A stretch of DNA of 64,000 nucleotides from Geoalkalibacter subterraneus (GTDB lineage: Bacteria; Desulfobacterota; Desulfuromonadia; Desulfuromonadales; Geoalkalibacteraceae), in assembly GCF_000827125.1 (NCBI RefSeq), contig NZ_CP010311.1, positions 1,674,001 through 1,738,000 on the forward strand, read 5' to 3'. The position numbers were made by a program, and so were the translations under genes. Positions 10,057 through 20,060 of this stretch are shown here, one piece after another (the stretch's first letter is position 1; every line of letters begins with the position of its first letter). The notes under the pieces were generated by a model. That model was not told the DNA's origin, did no database searches, and worked only from the letters and a program-made list of their open reading frames with translations.

Positions 10057-11988
10057 TTATGACGATTTGTTCTTGTTTCTGTTTTTGCGCTCGTGCTTGT
10101 TTTTCTCCCAAGTCCCGAAAGAGGAGGCAGGGATTTCGGCCTCAACGGCGAAGCGTTTAATCTTGCGGGTGGTTGTTTTAGGCAGCTCTTCTTCGCGCAG
10201 GGTGAATTTTCTCACCCGCTTGAAGTCCGCCAGGCGCCGGCAGGCTTTGACCACCTCCTCGCGGATGATGGCTTCGACGTCCTTTTCGTTCAGTGGGAAG
10301 CTGTCCGTTTCATGGGCATGAGCGTCAAGGTTTTCCTGGTCAGGAACGATGATGGCATGCACATCTTCGGCTGAAGGTGAAATTTTGTGTCCGTAGACCA
10401 TCGCTTCGGCGATGAACGGGCTCTTGGTCAGTTCGTTTTCCACTTCTTCCGGATAGACGTTTTTACCGTTGGGGGTAACGATCAGGTTTTTAACCCGTCC
10501 GCGGATCGACAGATAGCCTTCCTCATCGATACTTCCCAGGTCCCCGGTGTGATACCATCCATCGGTCAGAACCTCCTGGGTGGCACGCTCGTTGTTGTAG
10601 TAGCCCTGCATGACATTGGAGCCTTTGACCCATATCTCTCCAACCCCTTCCTTGTTCGGCGATTCGATGCGGACTTCGACCCCGGGCAGGGGGAGGCCGA
10701 CTGTGCCGAGCTTCTGATGTCCCGGTCGTTCTGCCGCTACAATGGGGGAGGTTTCGGTAATGCCGTATCCCTGGTAGATGTCGACGCCGAGCTGCGCCAT
10801 GCCGGCAGCTGTGTCCGGATCGAGCGCTGCCCCGCCACTGACGAAAATCGTACCGTCACCCAGCAGGCGGCGAACCTTTTTTGCGACAATGGAGCGGGTA
10901 GGGGAAAACCGGAACAGCAGGCGGGAAACCGATTTGTCGTTGATTTCTTTGAGAATGCGGGCGTGAAGTTTTTCAAACACCGCTGGAACGCCAAGCAAAA
11001 ATGTCGGTTTGACCTCTGCCAGATTGCTGCCGAGTTTTTTAAGGCTTTCGGCAAAAGAGACCGTGCCGCCGACAGAGAGCGGCAGAAGAATTCCGCACAC
11101 CAGCTCATAAACATGATTGATGGGCAGAAAGGAGAGGGTGCGCATATCCTCATTGAGGGCAAAGATGCTTCTTGCCGCCTGTATGTTGGAGGTGACGTTG
11201 GCGTGGCTGAGGATCGCTCCCTTGGAACGCCCGGTCGTGCCTGAGGTATAAAGAATCATGGCGGGATCATCCGCCTTGCGCAACGATTCGGTGCAAAGGT
11301 CATCGTGCATGAATTCAGACAGGGCAATGGTCTTCGACGACAGACCACGATCGGATTTACCGATGCGAGGCAAAAGGGACTTTTTGCGTCCTTTGCGTTG
11401 CCGGCCGGCCTGCTCCGCACCGGGAAGGCCTTCTTCGATTTTGCGCAGCAACTCCTGCAGTTCCTCGGTGTCTTTCTCCTCGATTTCGTAACGTTGGGCC
11501 AGGTCCGAGAGGGTGCGAACCAGGGCATCGAGATCCTCCTGGATTTCGAGCCGGTCGCTTTCGATTCTGGATTGGTGGCGGTCCGCTCGCAGGTAGATAA
11601 TGTGCTCAAGGTCAGCAAGGGCCGGCAGCAGTTCTTCCAGGGGGTCGTTGAAGGCAGGCTCGGCAAACAGCACCCGGGCCCGGCAGTCTGTCAGAACATG
11701 CCTGATTTCGGTGGTTTTGAGTTCCTTGTCGACGGGGACGACAACTCCGCCGGCTTTGAGAATGCCGAGATAAGCGCTGATCCAGTAGCTTGACGGGGGG
11801 GCCAGGATAGCGGCAGGGGCTCCCGCTTCAAACCCTGTGGCCAACAGGCCGGCGCCAATACGTTCGGACTGATCTGCGAGCTGCTCATAGGATGTTTCAA
11901 TCCAGGCGCCGTCCTGCTTTTCGCGCAGGGCTATTTTCCCCGCAAGCCGCTTGCAGGTCTGTTCGATCAGTTGGTCGATGGTTTCCAA
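10057..11988 (-). CDS. AMP-binding long-chain acyl-CoA synthetase-like enzyme
   Basis: A 643-residue ANL-superfamily ligase likely to activate fatty acids as acyl-AMP and then acyl-CoA. The P-loop motif ILYTSGTTGRSKGA, the substrate-side motif YQGYGITETSP, DGWYHTGDLG and the C-terminal hinge GRVKNLIVTPNGKNVYP are all present. Two oddities are visible. A charged, probably helical insert of about 80 residues sits before the P-loop (around 155-235, rich in Glu/Gln then Lys/Arg). The C-terminus ends in a short, very basic tail (NKHERKNRNKNKSS). It stands alone, convergent with hom; the substrate is not deducible. Confidence 0.88.
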   Translation of the reverse strand: METIDQLIEQTCKRLAGKIALREKQDGAWIETSYEQLADQSERIGAGLLATGFEAGAPAAILAPPSSYWISAYLGILKAGGVVVPVDKELKTTEIRHVLTDCRARVLFAEPAFNDPLEELLPALADLEHIIYLRADRHQSRIESDRLEIQEDLDALVRTLSDLAQRYEIEEKDTEELQELLRKIEEGLPGAEQAGRQRKGRKKSLLPRIGKSDRGLSSKTIALSEFMHDDLCTESLRKADDPAMILYTSGTTGRSKGAILSHANVTSNIQAARSIFALNEDMRTLSFLPINHVYELVCGILLPLSVGGTVSFAESLKKLGSNLAEVKPTFLLGVPAVFEKLHARILKEINDKSVSRLLFRFSPTRSIVAKKVRRLLGDGTIFVSGGAALDPDTAAGMAQLGVDIYQGYGITETSPIVAAERPGHQKLGTVGLPLPGVEVRIESPNKEGVGEIWVKGSNVMQGYYNNERATQEVLTDGWYHTGDLGSIDEEGYLSIRGRVKNLIVTPNGKNVYPEEVENELTKSPFIAEAMVYGHKISPSAEDVHAIIVPDQENLDAHAHETDSFPLNEKDVEAIIREEVVKACRRLADFKRVRKFTLREEELPKTTTRKIKRFAVEAEIPASSFGTWEKNKHERKNRNKNKSS

Positions 11989-12093
11989 AAAAAAGCTCCC
12001 AATGACGGTGTTTTAAAAATGTGCTATGTTAATGGTTCCGGCGTTTTTGGATCAAGGAAAAAGGTGTTAAATTGATTCATCGTTTAAAAGTGC

Positions 12094-12121
12094 TTGACAC
12101 CACAGAATCAGTTTTGATACA
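12094..12121 (+). promoter_or_regulatory. sigma-70-type promoter for tRNA-Val
   Basis: A perfect -35 hexamer TTGACA (12094-12099) and a GATACA -10-like hexamer 16 nt further on (12116-12121), about 20 nt upstream of the tRNA. The -10 match is weak. Confidence 0.5.
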
Positions 12122-12142
12122 AGTTACCGGCATTGCGGCTGT

Positions 12143-12217
<75 letters not shown>

Positions 12218-12249
12218 TTTTAACCCAATACAACCGCACACTGACGCTT

Positions 12250-12273
12250 GAGGCATCTTCGGATGCCTCTTTT
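12250..12273 (+). terminator. UUCG-loop hairpin between tRNA-Val and thrS (terminator or attenuator)
   Basis: A perfect 8-bp stem GAGGCATC-TTCG-GATGCCTC followed by TTTT, ending about 17 nt before the thrS ATG. It probably terminates the tRNA transcript, but any thrS mRNA that starts upstream must pass it. Confidence 0.7.
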
Positions 12274-12290
12274 CATTCGCGGAGAACGTC

Positions 12291-14207
12291 ATGAGCATGG
12301 TTCAGGTCGAACTTCCGGACGGGTCCACGAAAGAAGTTCCCGAAGGCAGTTCCCCCAAAGATATCGCTTCCTCCATCGGCGAGCGCCTTGCGCGTCAGTC
12401 CGTGGCCGCCCGGGTCGACGGAAAGCTGGTCGATGTCACCTACCCCCTGCATCAGAATTGCCGTCTGGAATTGATCACCTTGAACAGCCCCGAAGGGTTG
12501 GAGGTCTATCGCCATTCGGCCGCCCACCTGATGGCCCATGCGGTTAAGGAACTCTACGGTGAAGAGGTTCAGGTCACCATCGGCCCGGCCATCGAAAACG
12601 GCTTCTACTACGACTTTTACAGCGATACTCATAAGTTCACACCGGAAGAGTTCGACAAGATCGAAGCGAAAATGGCAGAACTGGCGAAAATGGATCTGCC
12701 TGTCGAGCGTGAAGATATGAGCCGTCAGAGCGCGATCGAGCTTTTCCGTTCCATGGGTGAACAGTACAAGGTCCAGTTGATTGAGGATCTGCCTGAAGAA
12801 ACGGTTTCGATTTACCGTCAGGGATCCTTTGTCGACCTCTGCCGTGGACCTCATCTGCCGTCGACCGGTTTTCTCAAGGCGTTCAAACTGACCAGCGTCG
12901 CAGGTGCCTATTGGCGCGGCGATGAGCGCAACGCCATGCTGCAGCGTGTCTATGCCACCGCTTTCCCAGACAAGAAGGAATTGCGCGCCTACTTGCACAA
13001 ACTGGAAGAAGCGCGCAAGCGTGACCACCGTAAACTCGGAAAAGAACTTGACCTGTTCTCCTTCAGCGAGGAGGCCGGCGCCGGCCTCGTGATCTGGCAC
13101 CCCAAGGGAGCCCTGCTGCGGACTCTGCTCGAGGACTTCGAGAAGCGCGAGCACCTCAAGCGCGGCTACGACATCGTCATGGGCCCACAGATCCTGCGTA
13201 CCGACCTTTGGAAGACCTCGGGGCATTACGATAACTATCGCGAGAACATGTACTTTACCGAGGTGGAAGGGCAGAGTTACGGCATCAAGCCGATGAACTG
13301 CCTGTCTCACATGCTGATTTACCGATCCCACATTCGCTCCTATCGCGATCTGCCCCTGCGATTCTTTGAGCTTGGAACGGTTCATCGCCACGAAAAATCA
13401 GGTGTTTTGCACGGCTTGACCCGTGTCCGTGGTTTCACTCAGGACGATGCCCATATTCTCTGCACCCCTGAACAACTCGACGGTGAAATTAAAGGGGTCC
13501 TTGAGTTTGTGCGCGACGTCATGGGCAAGTTCGGCTTCGAATATGAACTCGAAATTTCAACCCGCCCTGAAAAGGCTATCGGCAGCGACCAGGACTGGGA
13601 TCGTGCGACCAACGCCCTGATGAGTGCCTTGAAGGACACGGGGCTGCCGTTTGAAATCAACGAGGGTGACGGGGCTTTCTACGGGCCGAAGATCGACGTC
13701 AAGCTCAAGGATGCTCTTGACAGGCGATGGCAGTGTGCTACAATCCAGTGCGATTTTACCCTGCCAGATCGCTTTGACCTGACCTATGTCGGGCGCGACG
13801 GTGAAAAACATCGCCCCGTCATGGTGCATCGGGTTATTCTCGGTTCGATCGAGCGGTTCATCGGTGTGCTTATTGAGCACTATGCCGGTAATTTCCCGCT
13901 ATGGCTCTCCCCGGTTCAGGCGGTTGTCGTCAATGTGACCGATAATCAGGCCGAATATGCCGAGGAGATTTTTCGCCGTTTGAGAGCCGAGGGCGTTCGA
14001 GTCAAAAAAGATCTGCGCAACGAGAAGCTCGGCTTCAAAATCCGCGAAGCGCAGCTTGAGAAAATCCCTTACATGCTGGTCATCGGCGATAAGGAAGTTG
14101 AGCAGGGAACGGTGTCTCCGCGGCATCGCTCCGGCCAGAACCTGGATTCCATGACGCCGGAGGATTTCGTCGCCTTTGTACGCCGTGAATGTATGGAATA
14201 TCAGTAA
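12291..14207 (+). CDS. thrS: threonyl-tRNA synthetase
   Basis: A 638-residue class II synthetase. The order is an N-terminal TGS domain ([16 protein letters not shown]), the editing/SAD domain with [11 protein letters not shown] and the zinc-like [14 protein letters not shown], the class II core (motif 2 [15 protein letters not shown]; motif 3 near [11 protein letters not shown]) and an anticodon-binding domain. A GGAG ribosome site lies 6 nt before the ATG at 12291. It heads the conserved thrS-infC-rpmI-rplT-pheST gene string. Confidence 0.98.
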   Translation: MSMVQVELPDGSTKEVPEGSSPKDIASSIGERLARQSVAARVDGKLVDVTYPLHQNCRLELITLNSPEGLEVYRHSAAHLMAHAVKELYGEEVQVTIGPAIENGFYYDFYSDTHKFTPEEFDKIEAKMAELAKMDLPVEREDMSRQSAIELFRSMGEQYKVQLIEDLPEETVSIYRQGSFVDLCRGPHLPSTGFLKAFKLTSVAGAYWRGDERNAMLQRVYATAFPDKKELRAYLHKLEEARKRDHRKLGKELDLFSFSEEAGAGLVIWHPKGALLRTLLEDFEKREHLKRGYDIVMGPQILRTDLWKTSGHYDNYRENMYFTEVEGQSYGIKPMNCLSHMLIYRSHIRSYRDLPLRFFELGTVHRHEKSGVLHGLTRVRGFTQDDAHILCTPEQLDGEIKGVLEFVRDVMGKFGFEYELEISTRPEKAIGSDQDWDRATNALMSALKDTGLPFEINEGDGAFYGPKIDVKLKDALDRRWQCATIQCDFTLPDRFDLTYVGRDGEKHRPVMVHRVILGSIERFIGVLIEHYAGNFPLWLSPVQAVVVNVTDNQAEYAEEIFRRLRAEGVRVKKDLRNEKLGFKIREAQLEKIPYMLVIGDKEVEQGTVSPRHRSGQNLDSMTPEDFVAFVRRECMEYQ

Positions 14208-14283
14208 TTTTTCGGCATGCCTGAATTCTCAGGATGCGGGTGTGCTGATTAGTTGCGAATATCATTGAAAAGGAGGTCGCATC

Positions 14284-14805
14284 ATAGCTAAGCAAGAAAC
14301 CAACATCAACCGAGCCATTCGAGCCCGCGAAGTTCGGGTCATTGACGATGCATCCGAGCAGCTGGGTATCATGAGTCTGGCCGACGCCTTGGCCGCTGCT
14401 GAACAACAGGGTTTGGACCTGGTGGAAGTCTCCCCCAATGCCAACCCGCCCGTATGTCGCATTATGGACTACGGAAAATTTAAATATCAGCAAAGCAAAA
14501 AAGCCGCCGAGGCCAAGAAGAAGATGGCCCGCGTTGAGGTTAAAGAAGTCAAGATGCGGCCAAAGACCGAGGAACACGACTTTCAGACGAAAGTGCGCAA
14601 TGCGCGCCGTTTCCTCGAAGATGGCAACAAGGTTAAATTGACCATTATGTTCCGGGGACGAGAAGTCACCCATCCCGAATTCGGGAAGGCGCTGCTTGAA
14701 CGGGCCGCCACTGAGGTCAGCGACATCGGCCAGATTGAAGGCCGCCCCAATATGCAGGGGCGTTTCATGTCGGTCATTGTTGCACCCATTAAAAAAACTG
14801 TCTAG
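14284..14805 (+). CDS. infC: translation initiation factor IF-3, with a rare ATA start
   Basis: A 173-residue IF-3. The normal N-terminus AKQETNINRAIRAREVRVID is encoded upstream of the first in-frame ATG (14371). It is preceded by the strong ribosome site AAGGAGGT (14270-14277), which is spaced 6 nt from an ATA at 14284; an ATC immediately before it is the only other option. IF-3 is known to discriminate against non-canonical start codons and infC often uses one for autoregulation, so I take ATA as the start. The C-terminal domain (KMRPKTEEHDFQTKVRNARR) is complete. Starting at 14371 would delete conserved N-terminal sequence. Confidence 0.93.
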   Translation: MAKQETNINRAIRAREVRVIDDASEQLGIMSLADALAAAEQQGLDLVEVSPNANPPVCRIMDYGKFKYQQSKKAAEAKKKMARVEVKEVKMRPKTEEHDFQTKVRNARRFLEDGNKVKLTIMFRGREVTHPEFGKALLERAATEVSDIGQIEGRPNMQGRFMSVIVAPIKKTV

Positions 14806-14813
14806 GAGATTGT

Positions 14814-14841
14814 CGGACTCAGTAGCTTCTCCCGAAGTCCG
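14814..14841 (+). promoter_or_regulatory. hairpin in the infC-rpmI gap
   Basis: CGGACT (14814-14819) pairs with AGTCCG (14836-14841) around a 16-nt loop. It is not followed by a T-run. It sits where L20-responsive RNA structures occur in other bacteria, but there is no direct evidence of that here. Confidence 0.3.
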
Positions 14842-14879
14842 GCAGCCCCCCCTTAATTAGATCTGAAGGAGCAGCACTC

Positions 14880-15077
14880 ATGCCCAAGATGAAAACCAAC
14901 CGCGGCGCCGCGAAACGTTTCCGCAAGACCGGCACTGGAAAGATCCGTCGGGGCAAGGCGTTCAGAAGCCACATCCTGACCAAGAAAAGCACCAAGCGTA
15001 AGCGCAACCTGCGCTCTGCGACCATCATCAGTGGCCGCGACGAGAAGAATGTCAGTCGTCTGATCCCTTACCTTTAA
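14880..15077 (+). CDS. rpmI: ribosomal protein bL35
   Basis: A 65-residue, very basic protein with the bL35 signature [20 protein letters not shown] and a C-terminal VSRLIPYL-type end. It is a 50S subunit component. GAAGGAGCAG precedes the ATG. It lies between infC and rplT as in most bacteria. Confidence 0.98.
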   Translation: MPKMKTNRGAAKRFRKTGTGKIRRGKAFRSHILTKKSTKRKRNLRSATIISGRDEKNVSRLIPYL

Positions 15078-15146
15078 GGGGGGATAAAAATCGGCTTTCT
15101 TAAATCCGCGAACTGAGGGGTTATTGTCTCCCCCTTCAGATCCGGT

Positions 15147-15174
15147 AGCGGCTGCGGCCGCTTATTTATTTTTT
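15147..15174 (+). promoter_or_regulatory. terminator-like hairpin between rpmI and rplT (candidate attenuator)
   Basis: Stem AGCGGC-TGCG-GCCGCT followed by TATTTATTTTTT, only about 16 nt before the rplT ATG. Upstream, AAGGGGG (around 15075) can pair with CCCCCTT (around 15130), giving room for alternative folds. An intrinsic-terminator shape inside an r-protein operon, just before the gene for the known autoregulator L20, suggests attenuation; this is inference. Confidence 0.45.
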
Positions 15175-15190
15175 CAAGGAGTTTTACAAA

Positions 15191-15547
15191 ATGCCGAGAG
15201 TCAAAAGAGGATTCAAAGCGAGACGCAGAAGAAACAAAGTCTTGAAGCTGGCTAAAGGGTACCGGGGCGCACGCTCTAAGTTGTTCCGCAGTGCGACCGA
15301 GGCCGTCGATCGTGCCCTGAACTATGCGTATCGTGACCGTCGTGTCCGCAAGCGGGATTTCCGTGCCTTGTGGATTGCGCGTATCAACGCAGCTTCCCGC
15401 GAGAACGGCCTGTCTTACAGTCGTCTGATCCATGGCCTGAAAAAGGCCGAGGTCGGACTTGACCGCAAGATTCTTGCTCAGCTCGCGGTGGAGGATCCCA
15501 AGGGATTTTCCGGGGTGGTCGAAAAGGCTAAAGCCCAGCTTCAGTAA
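15191..15547 (+). CDS. rplT: ribosomal protein bL20
   Basis: A 118-residue bL20 with the characteristic [20 protein letters not shown] start and [16 protein letters not shown] core. It is an assembly protein of the 50S subunit, and in several bacteria it represses its own operon by binding RNA that mimics 23S rRNA. CAAGGAG precedes the ATG. A strong terminator follows. Confidence 0.98.
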   Translation: MPRVKRGFKARRRRNKVLKLAKGYRGARSKLFRSATEAVDRALNYAYRDRRVRKRDFRALWIARINAASRENGLSYSRLIHGLKKAEVGLDRKILAQLAVEDPKGFSGVVEKAKAQLQ

Positions 15548-15560
15548 AAGGTGTTTGGCC

Positions 15561-15600
15561 GTAAAAAAAGAGATGGGGGCGACCTCATCTCTTTTTTTAC
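15561..15600 (+). terminator. strong intrinsic terminator after rplT
   Basis: A 15-bp stem GTAAAAAAAGAGATG / CATCTCTTTTTTTAC. It ends the thrS-rplT block before pheS and could act in both directions. Confidence 0.9.
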
Positions 15601-15603
15601 GTT

Positions 15604-15654
15604 CCGGCCTGATTCTGAGCCGGATAGGCCGGAGGTTGCTGGTCGGACGACCAG
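15604..15654 (+). promoter_or_regulatory. two hairpins in the pheS leader
   Basis: CCGGCCT/AGGCCGG (15604-15632) and CTGGTC-GGAC-GACCAG (15639-15654) lie between the rplT terminator and pheS. pheST must have its own promoter in this gap. I see no Phe-rich leader peptide, so a classical attenuator is not supported. Confidence 0.3.
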
Positions 15655-15710
15655 GCAGCCTTTCCGGTCAACTTCATCCTGGTGACAAACACCGTTGTTG
15701 CATGAAATGA

Positions 15711-16736
<1,026 letters not shown>

Positions 16737-16791
16737 GAATAACGGAAAAGCAGAGACTTAAAATGCTATTTTTGATAAAGGACGTGAAGAA

Positions 16792-19212
16792 ATGATCGTC
16801 ACCTATAACTGGCTTAAAGAGTTTGTAGATTGTGACCTTGCGCCTGATGAGCTCTCCCATCGTCTGACCATGGCCGGTCTTGAAGTCGATGCGATGGACG
16901 TACTCGGGGAAGGTCTCGATACTGTTGTCGTTGCCCGCCTGCTCAGCGTGGAATCACATCCCGATGCCGACCGTCTGACCCTGTGTCAGGTCGATGCCGG
17001 CGGTGGTGATCCGGTTCAGGTTGTGTGTGGTGCGACCAACCACAAGACGGGCGACCTGGTTGCGTTTGCGCAGGTTGGGACTGTCCTGCCCGGTGATTTC
17101 AAGATCAAGAAATCCAAGATCCGCGGACAGGTCTCCTTCGGCATGCTCTGCTCGGAAAAGGAACTCGGTCTGGCCGAAGAGGCCGAGGGCATTATGATCC
17201 TTCCTGCCGATCTGCCTTTGGGAAAGCCTGTTTTTGACGCCCTGGGGCTCAAGGACGTGCGCTTCGAGCTGGGGTTGACCCCAAACCGGGCGGACTGCCT
17301 CAGTGTTGTCGGCGTGGCGCGTGAGGTCGCTGCCATCTGCGGCAAACCCATGCGGCTGCCGCAGGTGAGCGTGAAGGAGGAAGGGGAGCCCATAGCAGAG
17401 CGCACCTCGGTGACCATCGAGGAGCCTGGCATGTGCCCGCGTTACGCAGCCCGCCTGATTCGCGACGTTCGCATAGGTTCCTCTCCCGCGTGGCTCGTTC
17501 GCCGTCTGGAGTCCGTCGGACAGCGCTCCATCAACAACGTTGTCGATGTGACCAACTATGTTCTGATGGAGTTGGGGCATCCTCTGCATGCTTTCGACTT
17601 CCGTCTCCTGCGCGGCGGGCGCATCGTTGTGCGCAGAGCAGGCGACAATCAAAAATTCACCACTCTCGACGGCCAGGAGCGCATCCTCAATTCGGGAGAT
17701 CTGACCATCTGTGATGCCGATGGGCCGGTCGCGCTTGCCGGCATCATGGGTGGGGAAAATTCAGAGATTCAACCAGATACGGTCGATATTCTGCTGGAAA
17801 GTGCCTATTTCAATCCGCCCACCATCCGGCGCACCAGCAAGCGCCTTGGAATTCACAGCGAGTCGTCCCACCGTTTCGAGCGCGGCGCCGATGTGGATAT
17901 GGTGCCCATTGCCCTCGACCGGGCGGCCGAATTGATTCGCGAAACGGCAGGCGGCGCAATCTCCCAGGGAGCGCTCGACGTTTATCCTGCGCCCATCGCT
18001 GAAAAGAGCTTGCGCATTCACACTGACAAGACCCAGCGGCTGCTGGGTGTGCGTATCGACACTCTTGAAATCAAACGCCTGCTTGAAACAATCGGCTTTT
18101 CCTGCCATCTTGAAGACGGCGCACCGGAAGGAATCGTTCACGTCAATGTGCCGAACTGCCGGCCGGACATTGAACGGGAAGTCGACCTGATTGAAGAGGT
18201 TGCGCGTCTTAACGGCTATGATCAGATTCCCACCACCATGCCGGCCGGTCGGGTCGTATGCCATCCTGATTCGCCGCTTCGGCGCATCGAGCAGGCCCTG
18301 CGCAACGCCATGGTGGCCTGTGGTTTCTCCGAGGTAATTAATTATTCTTTCAACGCTCCGGCGGCGCTTGACAGGATTGCCCTGCCCGAACAGGACGAAC
18401 GCCGTTCCCAGGTCCGTCTGCTCAATCCCCTTACGGAAGAGCAGTCCGTCATGCGCACCACATTGGTGCCCAGTGTCCTACAGAACGTCGCCCAGAATCT
18501 TGCCCGTCGCAGCGCCGGCGATCTGCGCCTGTTTGAACTCAGGCCAGTCTTTCTTCCCGACGGTGGGGACGATCTGCCCCGCGAAGTGCCTCATCTGGTC
18601 TTTGCCCTGAGCGGCAGGCGCAGTCCATTGGGGTGGGCGCAGAGTTCGGAACCGGTCGATTTCTTCGATCTCAAAGGGGTCGTCGAAGAGCTCATGGAGC
18701 AGCTGCGCCTCGATTCGGTAGAATATTCTCCAGACCAGGGCGAGTCGTTCCTGCATCCCGGCAAGTCCTGCGCCTTGACCTGCAACCAGGTGGTTTTAGG
18801 GTTGCTGGGTGAAGTTCATCCGCAGGTCCTGAAGGAATTTGAGATCGAACAGCCGGTCTATATCTGCGATCTGGATCTCAGTGCGATTGCCGATGTGGCA
18901 GGCAATCCCGTTGTTTTTAAAGAGCTTTCCCGTTTTCCCGGAGTCGATCGCGACAGCGCCTTGCTGGTGGATGAAGAGATCGAAGCGCGCCGCATTCTGG
19001 ATGCGGCGCTCAACGCCAGGGCGCGCGATGTGGAAGATGTCGTTCTCTTCGATGTCTATCGCGGCAAAGGGATTCCGCAGGGTAAAAAGAGCATTGCCAT
19101 CCGCGTACGCTATCGCCGGGCGGATAAAACTTTGACTGATGAAGAGGTCGCCAAGTCTCATTCGCGCATCATCAAAGCCCTCGAAAATGAGTTAGGTGCC
19201 GAAATTCGTTGA
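16792..19212 (+). CDS. pheT: phenylalanyl-tRNA synthetase beta subunit
   Basis: An 806-residue PheT of normal bacterial length. Domains in order: N-terminal tRNA-binding OB fold (to about 150, with CGATNHKTGDLVAFAQVG), B1/B5 regions, the B3/B4 editing domain (about 210-400, with SVGQRSINNVVDVTNYV), the catalytic-like domain and a C-terminal ferredoxin-like anticodon domain (about 710-806, FPGVDRDSALLVDEEI). GTGAAGAA precedes the ATG, 55 nt after pheS. Confidence 0.97.
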   Translation: MIVTYNWLKEFVDCDLAPDELSHRLTMAGLEVDAMDVLGEGLDTVVVARLLSVESHPDADRLTLCQVDAGGGDPVQVVCGATNHKTGDLVAFAQVGTVLPGDFKIKKSKIRGQVSFGMLCSEKELGLAEEAEGIMILPADLPLGKPVFDALGLKDVRFELGLTPNRADCLSVVGVAREVAAICGKPMRLPQVSVKEEGEPIAERTSVTIEEPGMCPRYAARLIRDVRIGSSPAWLVRRLESVGQRSINNVVDVTNYVLMELGHPLHAFDFRLLRGGRIVVRRAGDNQKFTTLDGQERILNSGDLTICDADGPVALAGIMGGENSEIQPDTVDILLESAYFNPPTIRRTSKRLGIHSESSHRFERGADVDMVPIALDRAAELIRETAGGAISQGALDVYPAPIAEKSLRIHTDKTQRLLGVRIDTLEIKRLLETIGFSCHLEDGAPEGIVHVNVPNCRPDIEREVDLIEEVARLNGYDQIPTTMPAGRVVCHPDSPLRRIEQALRNAMVACGFSEVINYSFNAPAALDRIALPEQDERRSQVRLLNPLTEEQSVMRTTLVPSVLQNVAQNLARRSAGDLRLFELRPVFLPDGGDDLPREVPHLVFALSGRRSPLGWAQSSEPVDFFDLKGVVEELMEQLRLDSVEYSPDQGESFLHPGKSCALTCNQVVLGLLGEVHPQVLKEFEIEQPVYICDLDLSAIADVAGNPVVFKELSRFPGVDRDSALLVDEEIEARRILDAALNARARDVEDVVLFDVYRGKGIPQGKKSIAIRVRYRRADKTLTDEEVAKSHSRIIKALENELGAEIR

Positions 19213-19220
19213 ATAATTGG

Positions 19221-19249
19221 TTGCGGCATTCGATTTTCCATGTTATAAA
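19221..19249 (+). promoter_or_regulatory. sigma-70 promoter for ihfA
   Basis: TTGCGG (19221-19226), a 17-nt spacer and TATAAA (19244-19249), 44 nt upstream of the ihfA start. The -10 is strong and the spacing ideal. Confidence 0.7.
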
Positions 19250-19292
19250 ATCAATAAATTCAAGGACATGGATTTGAATGACTGGAGGTAAT

Positions 19293-19577
19293 ATGACCAA
19301 AGCGGATCTGATCGAGAGTGTTTATTTGAAGACCGGTTTCTCTAAGAAAGAATCCGCTGAAATTGTTGAACTGGTCTTTGATCTGATAAAAACCACGCTG
19401 GAAAAGGGCGAGAAGATCAAAATTGCCGGGTTCGGTAATTTCGTCGTGAAAGAGAAAGATTCGCGTCGCGGTCGCAACCCGCAGACCGGAGATGAGATTG
19501 AAATCTCTTCCCGACGCATTCTGACTTTCAAGCCCAGCCAGGTTCTCAAAGGCGCTATCAACGACAGCAACGCCTGA
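19293..19577 (+). CDS. ihfA: integration host factor alpha subunit
   Basis: A 94-residue HU/IHF-family DNA-bending protein, with the beta-arm motif [18 protein letters not shown]. An in-frame ATG at 19278 exists, but GGAGGT (19284-19289) is spaced for the ATG at 19293, which gives the usual MTKADLIE start. Its place after pheT is the standard ihfA location. IHF commonly bends DNA between enhancer and sigma-54 promoter, which is relevant to the promoters described at 31921-41721. Confidence 0.95.
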   Translation: MTKADLIESVYLKTGFSKKESAEIVELVFDLIKTTLEKGEKIKIAGFGNFVVKEKDSRRGRNPQTGDEIEISSRRILTFKPSQVLKGAINDSNA

Positions 19578-19621
19578 ATCTGATGCGCTGGACCGGGCTG
19601 TTGCCCGGAGTTGGCCGGAGC

Positions 19622-20029
19622 ATGGACATCGAAATTCCCGACAAATTGTATTTCAAGATCGGGGAAGTTTCCCGCATTACCGGCGTGAAGCCTCATGTTC
19701 TGCGCTATTGGGAGAGCGAATTCGGTGCTTTCAGCCCGAATAAGAGCCGCAGTCGGCAACGCCTCTACCAGCGCAAGGATATTGAGCTCATCCTGCGCCT
19801 GAAGCGGCTTCTGTACCAGGAAGGGTATACCATCTCCGGTGCGCGCCGCAAACTGCGTGAAAAAGATGCGGCGGTCAATGCAGAGCCTCGTACTATTGCA
19901 GAGCCTGATAACGTACCTGGTTCTGAAAAAGTAGCCGGTGATGAGCCGCATGATCTTCTTAGTGAGGTTCGTAAAGACCTCAGAAATTTGCGCGAATTGC
20001 TGCGTCGTGACCCCCCCCGCCGGGGATAA
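19622..20029 (+). CDS. MerR-family regulator downstream of ihfA
   Basis: A small DNA-binding protein, 135 residues from the ATG at 19622, with the MerR winged helix [20 protein letters not shown] and [20 protein letters not shown]. The C-terminal third is charged and not recognisably ligand-binding, with no metal-binding cysteines. An upstream in-frame ATG (19583) would add 13 residues; family members I know start near [10 protein letters not shown], so the later start is preferred. The regulon is unknown. Confidence 0.85.
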   Translation: MDIEIPDKLYFKIGEVSRITGVKPHVLRYWESEFGAFSPNKSRSRQRLYQRKDIELILRLKRLLYQEGYTISGARRKLREKDAAVNAEPRTIAEPDNVPGSEKVAGDEPHDLLSEVRKDLRNLRELLRRDPPRRG

Positions 20030-20060
20030 CACTCCCCGCCAAACCGATCGTTAGGCGCCA

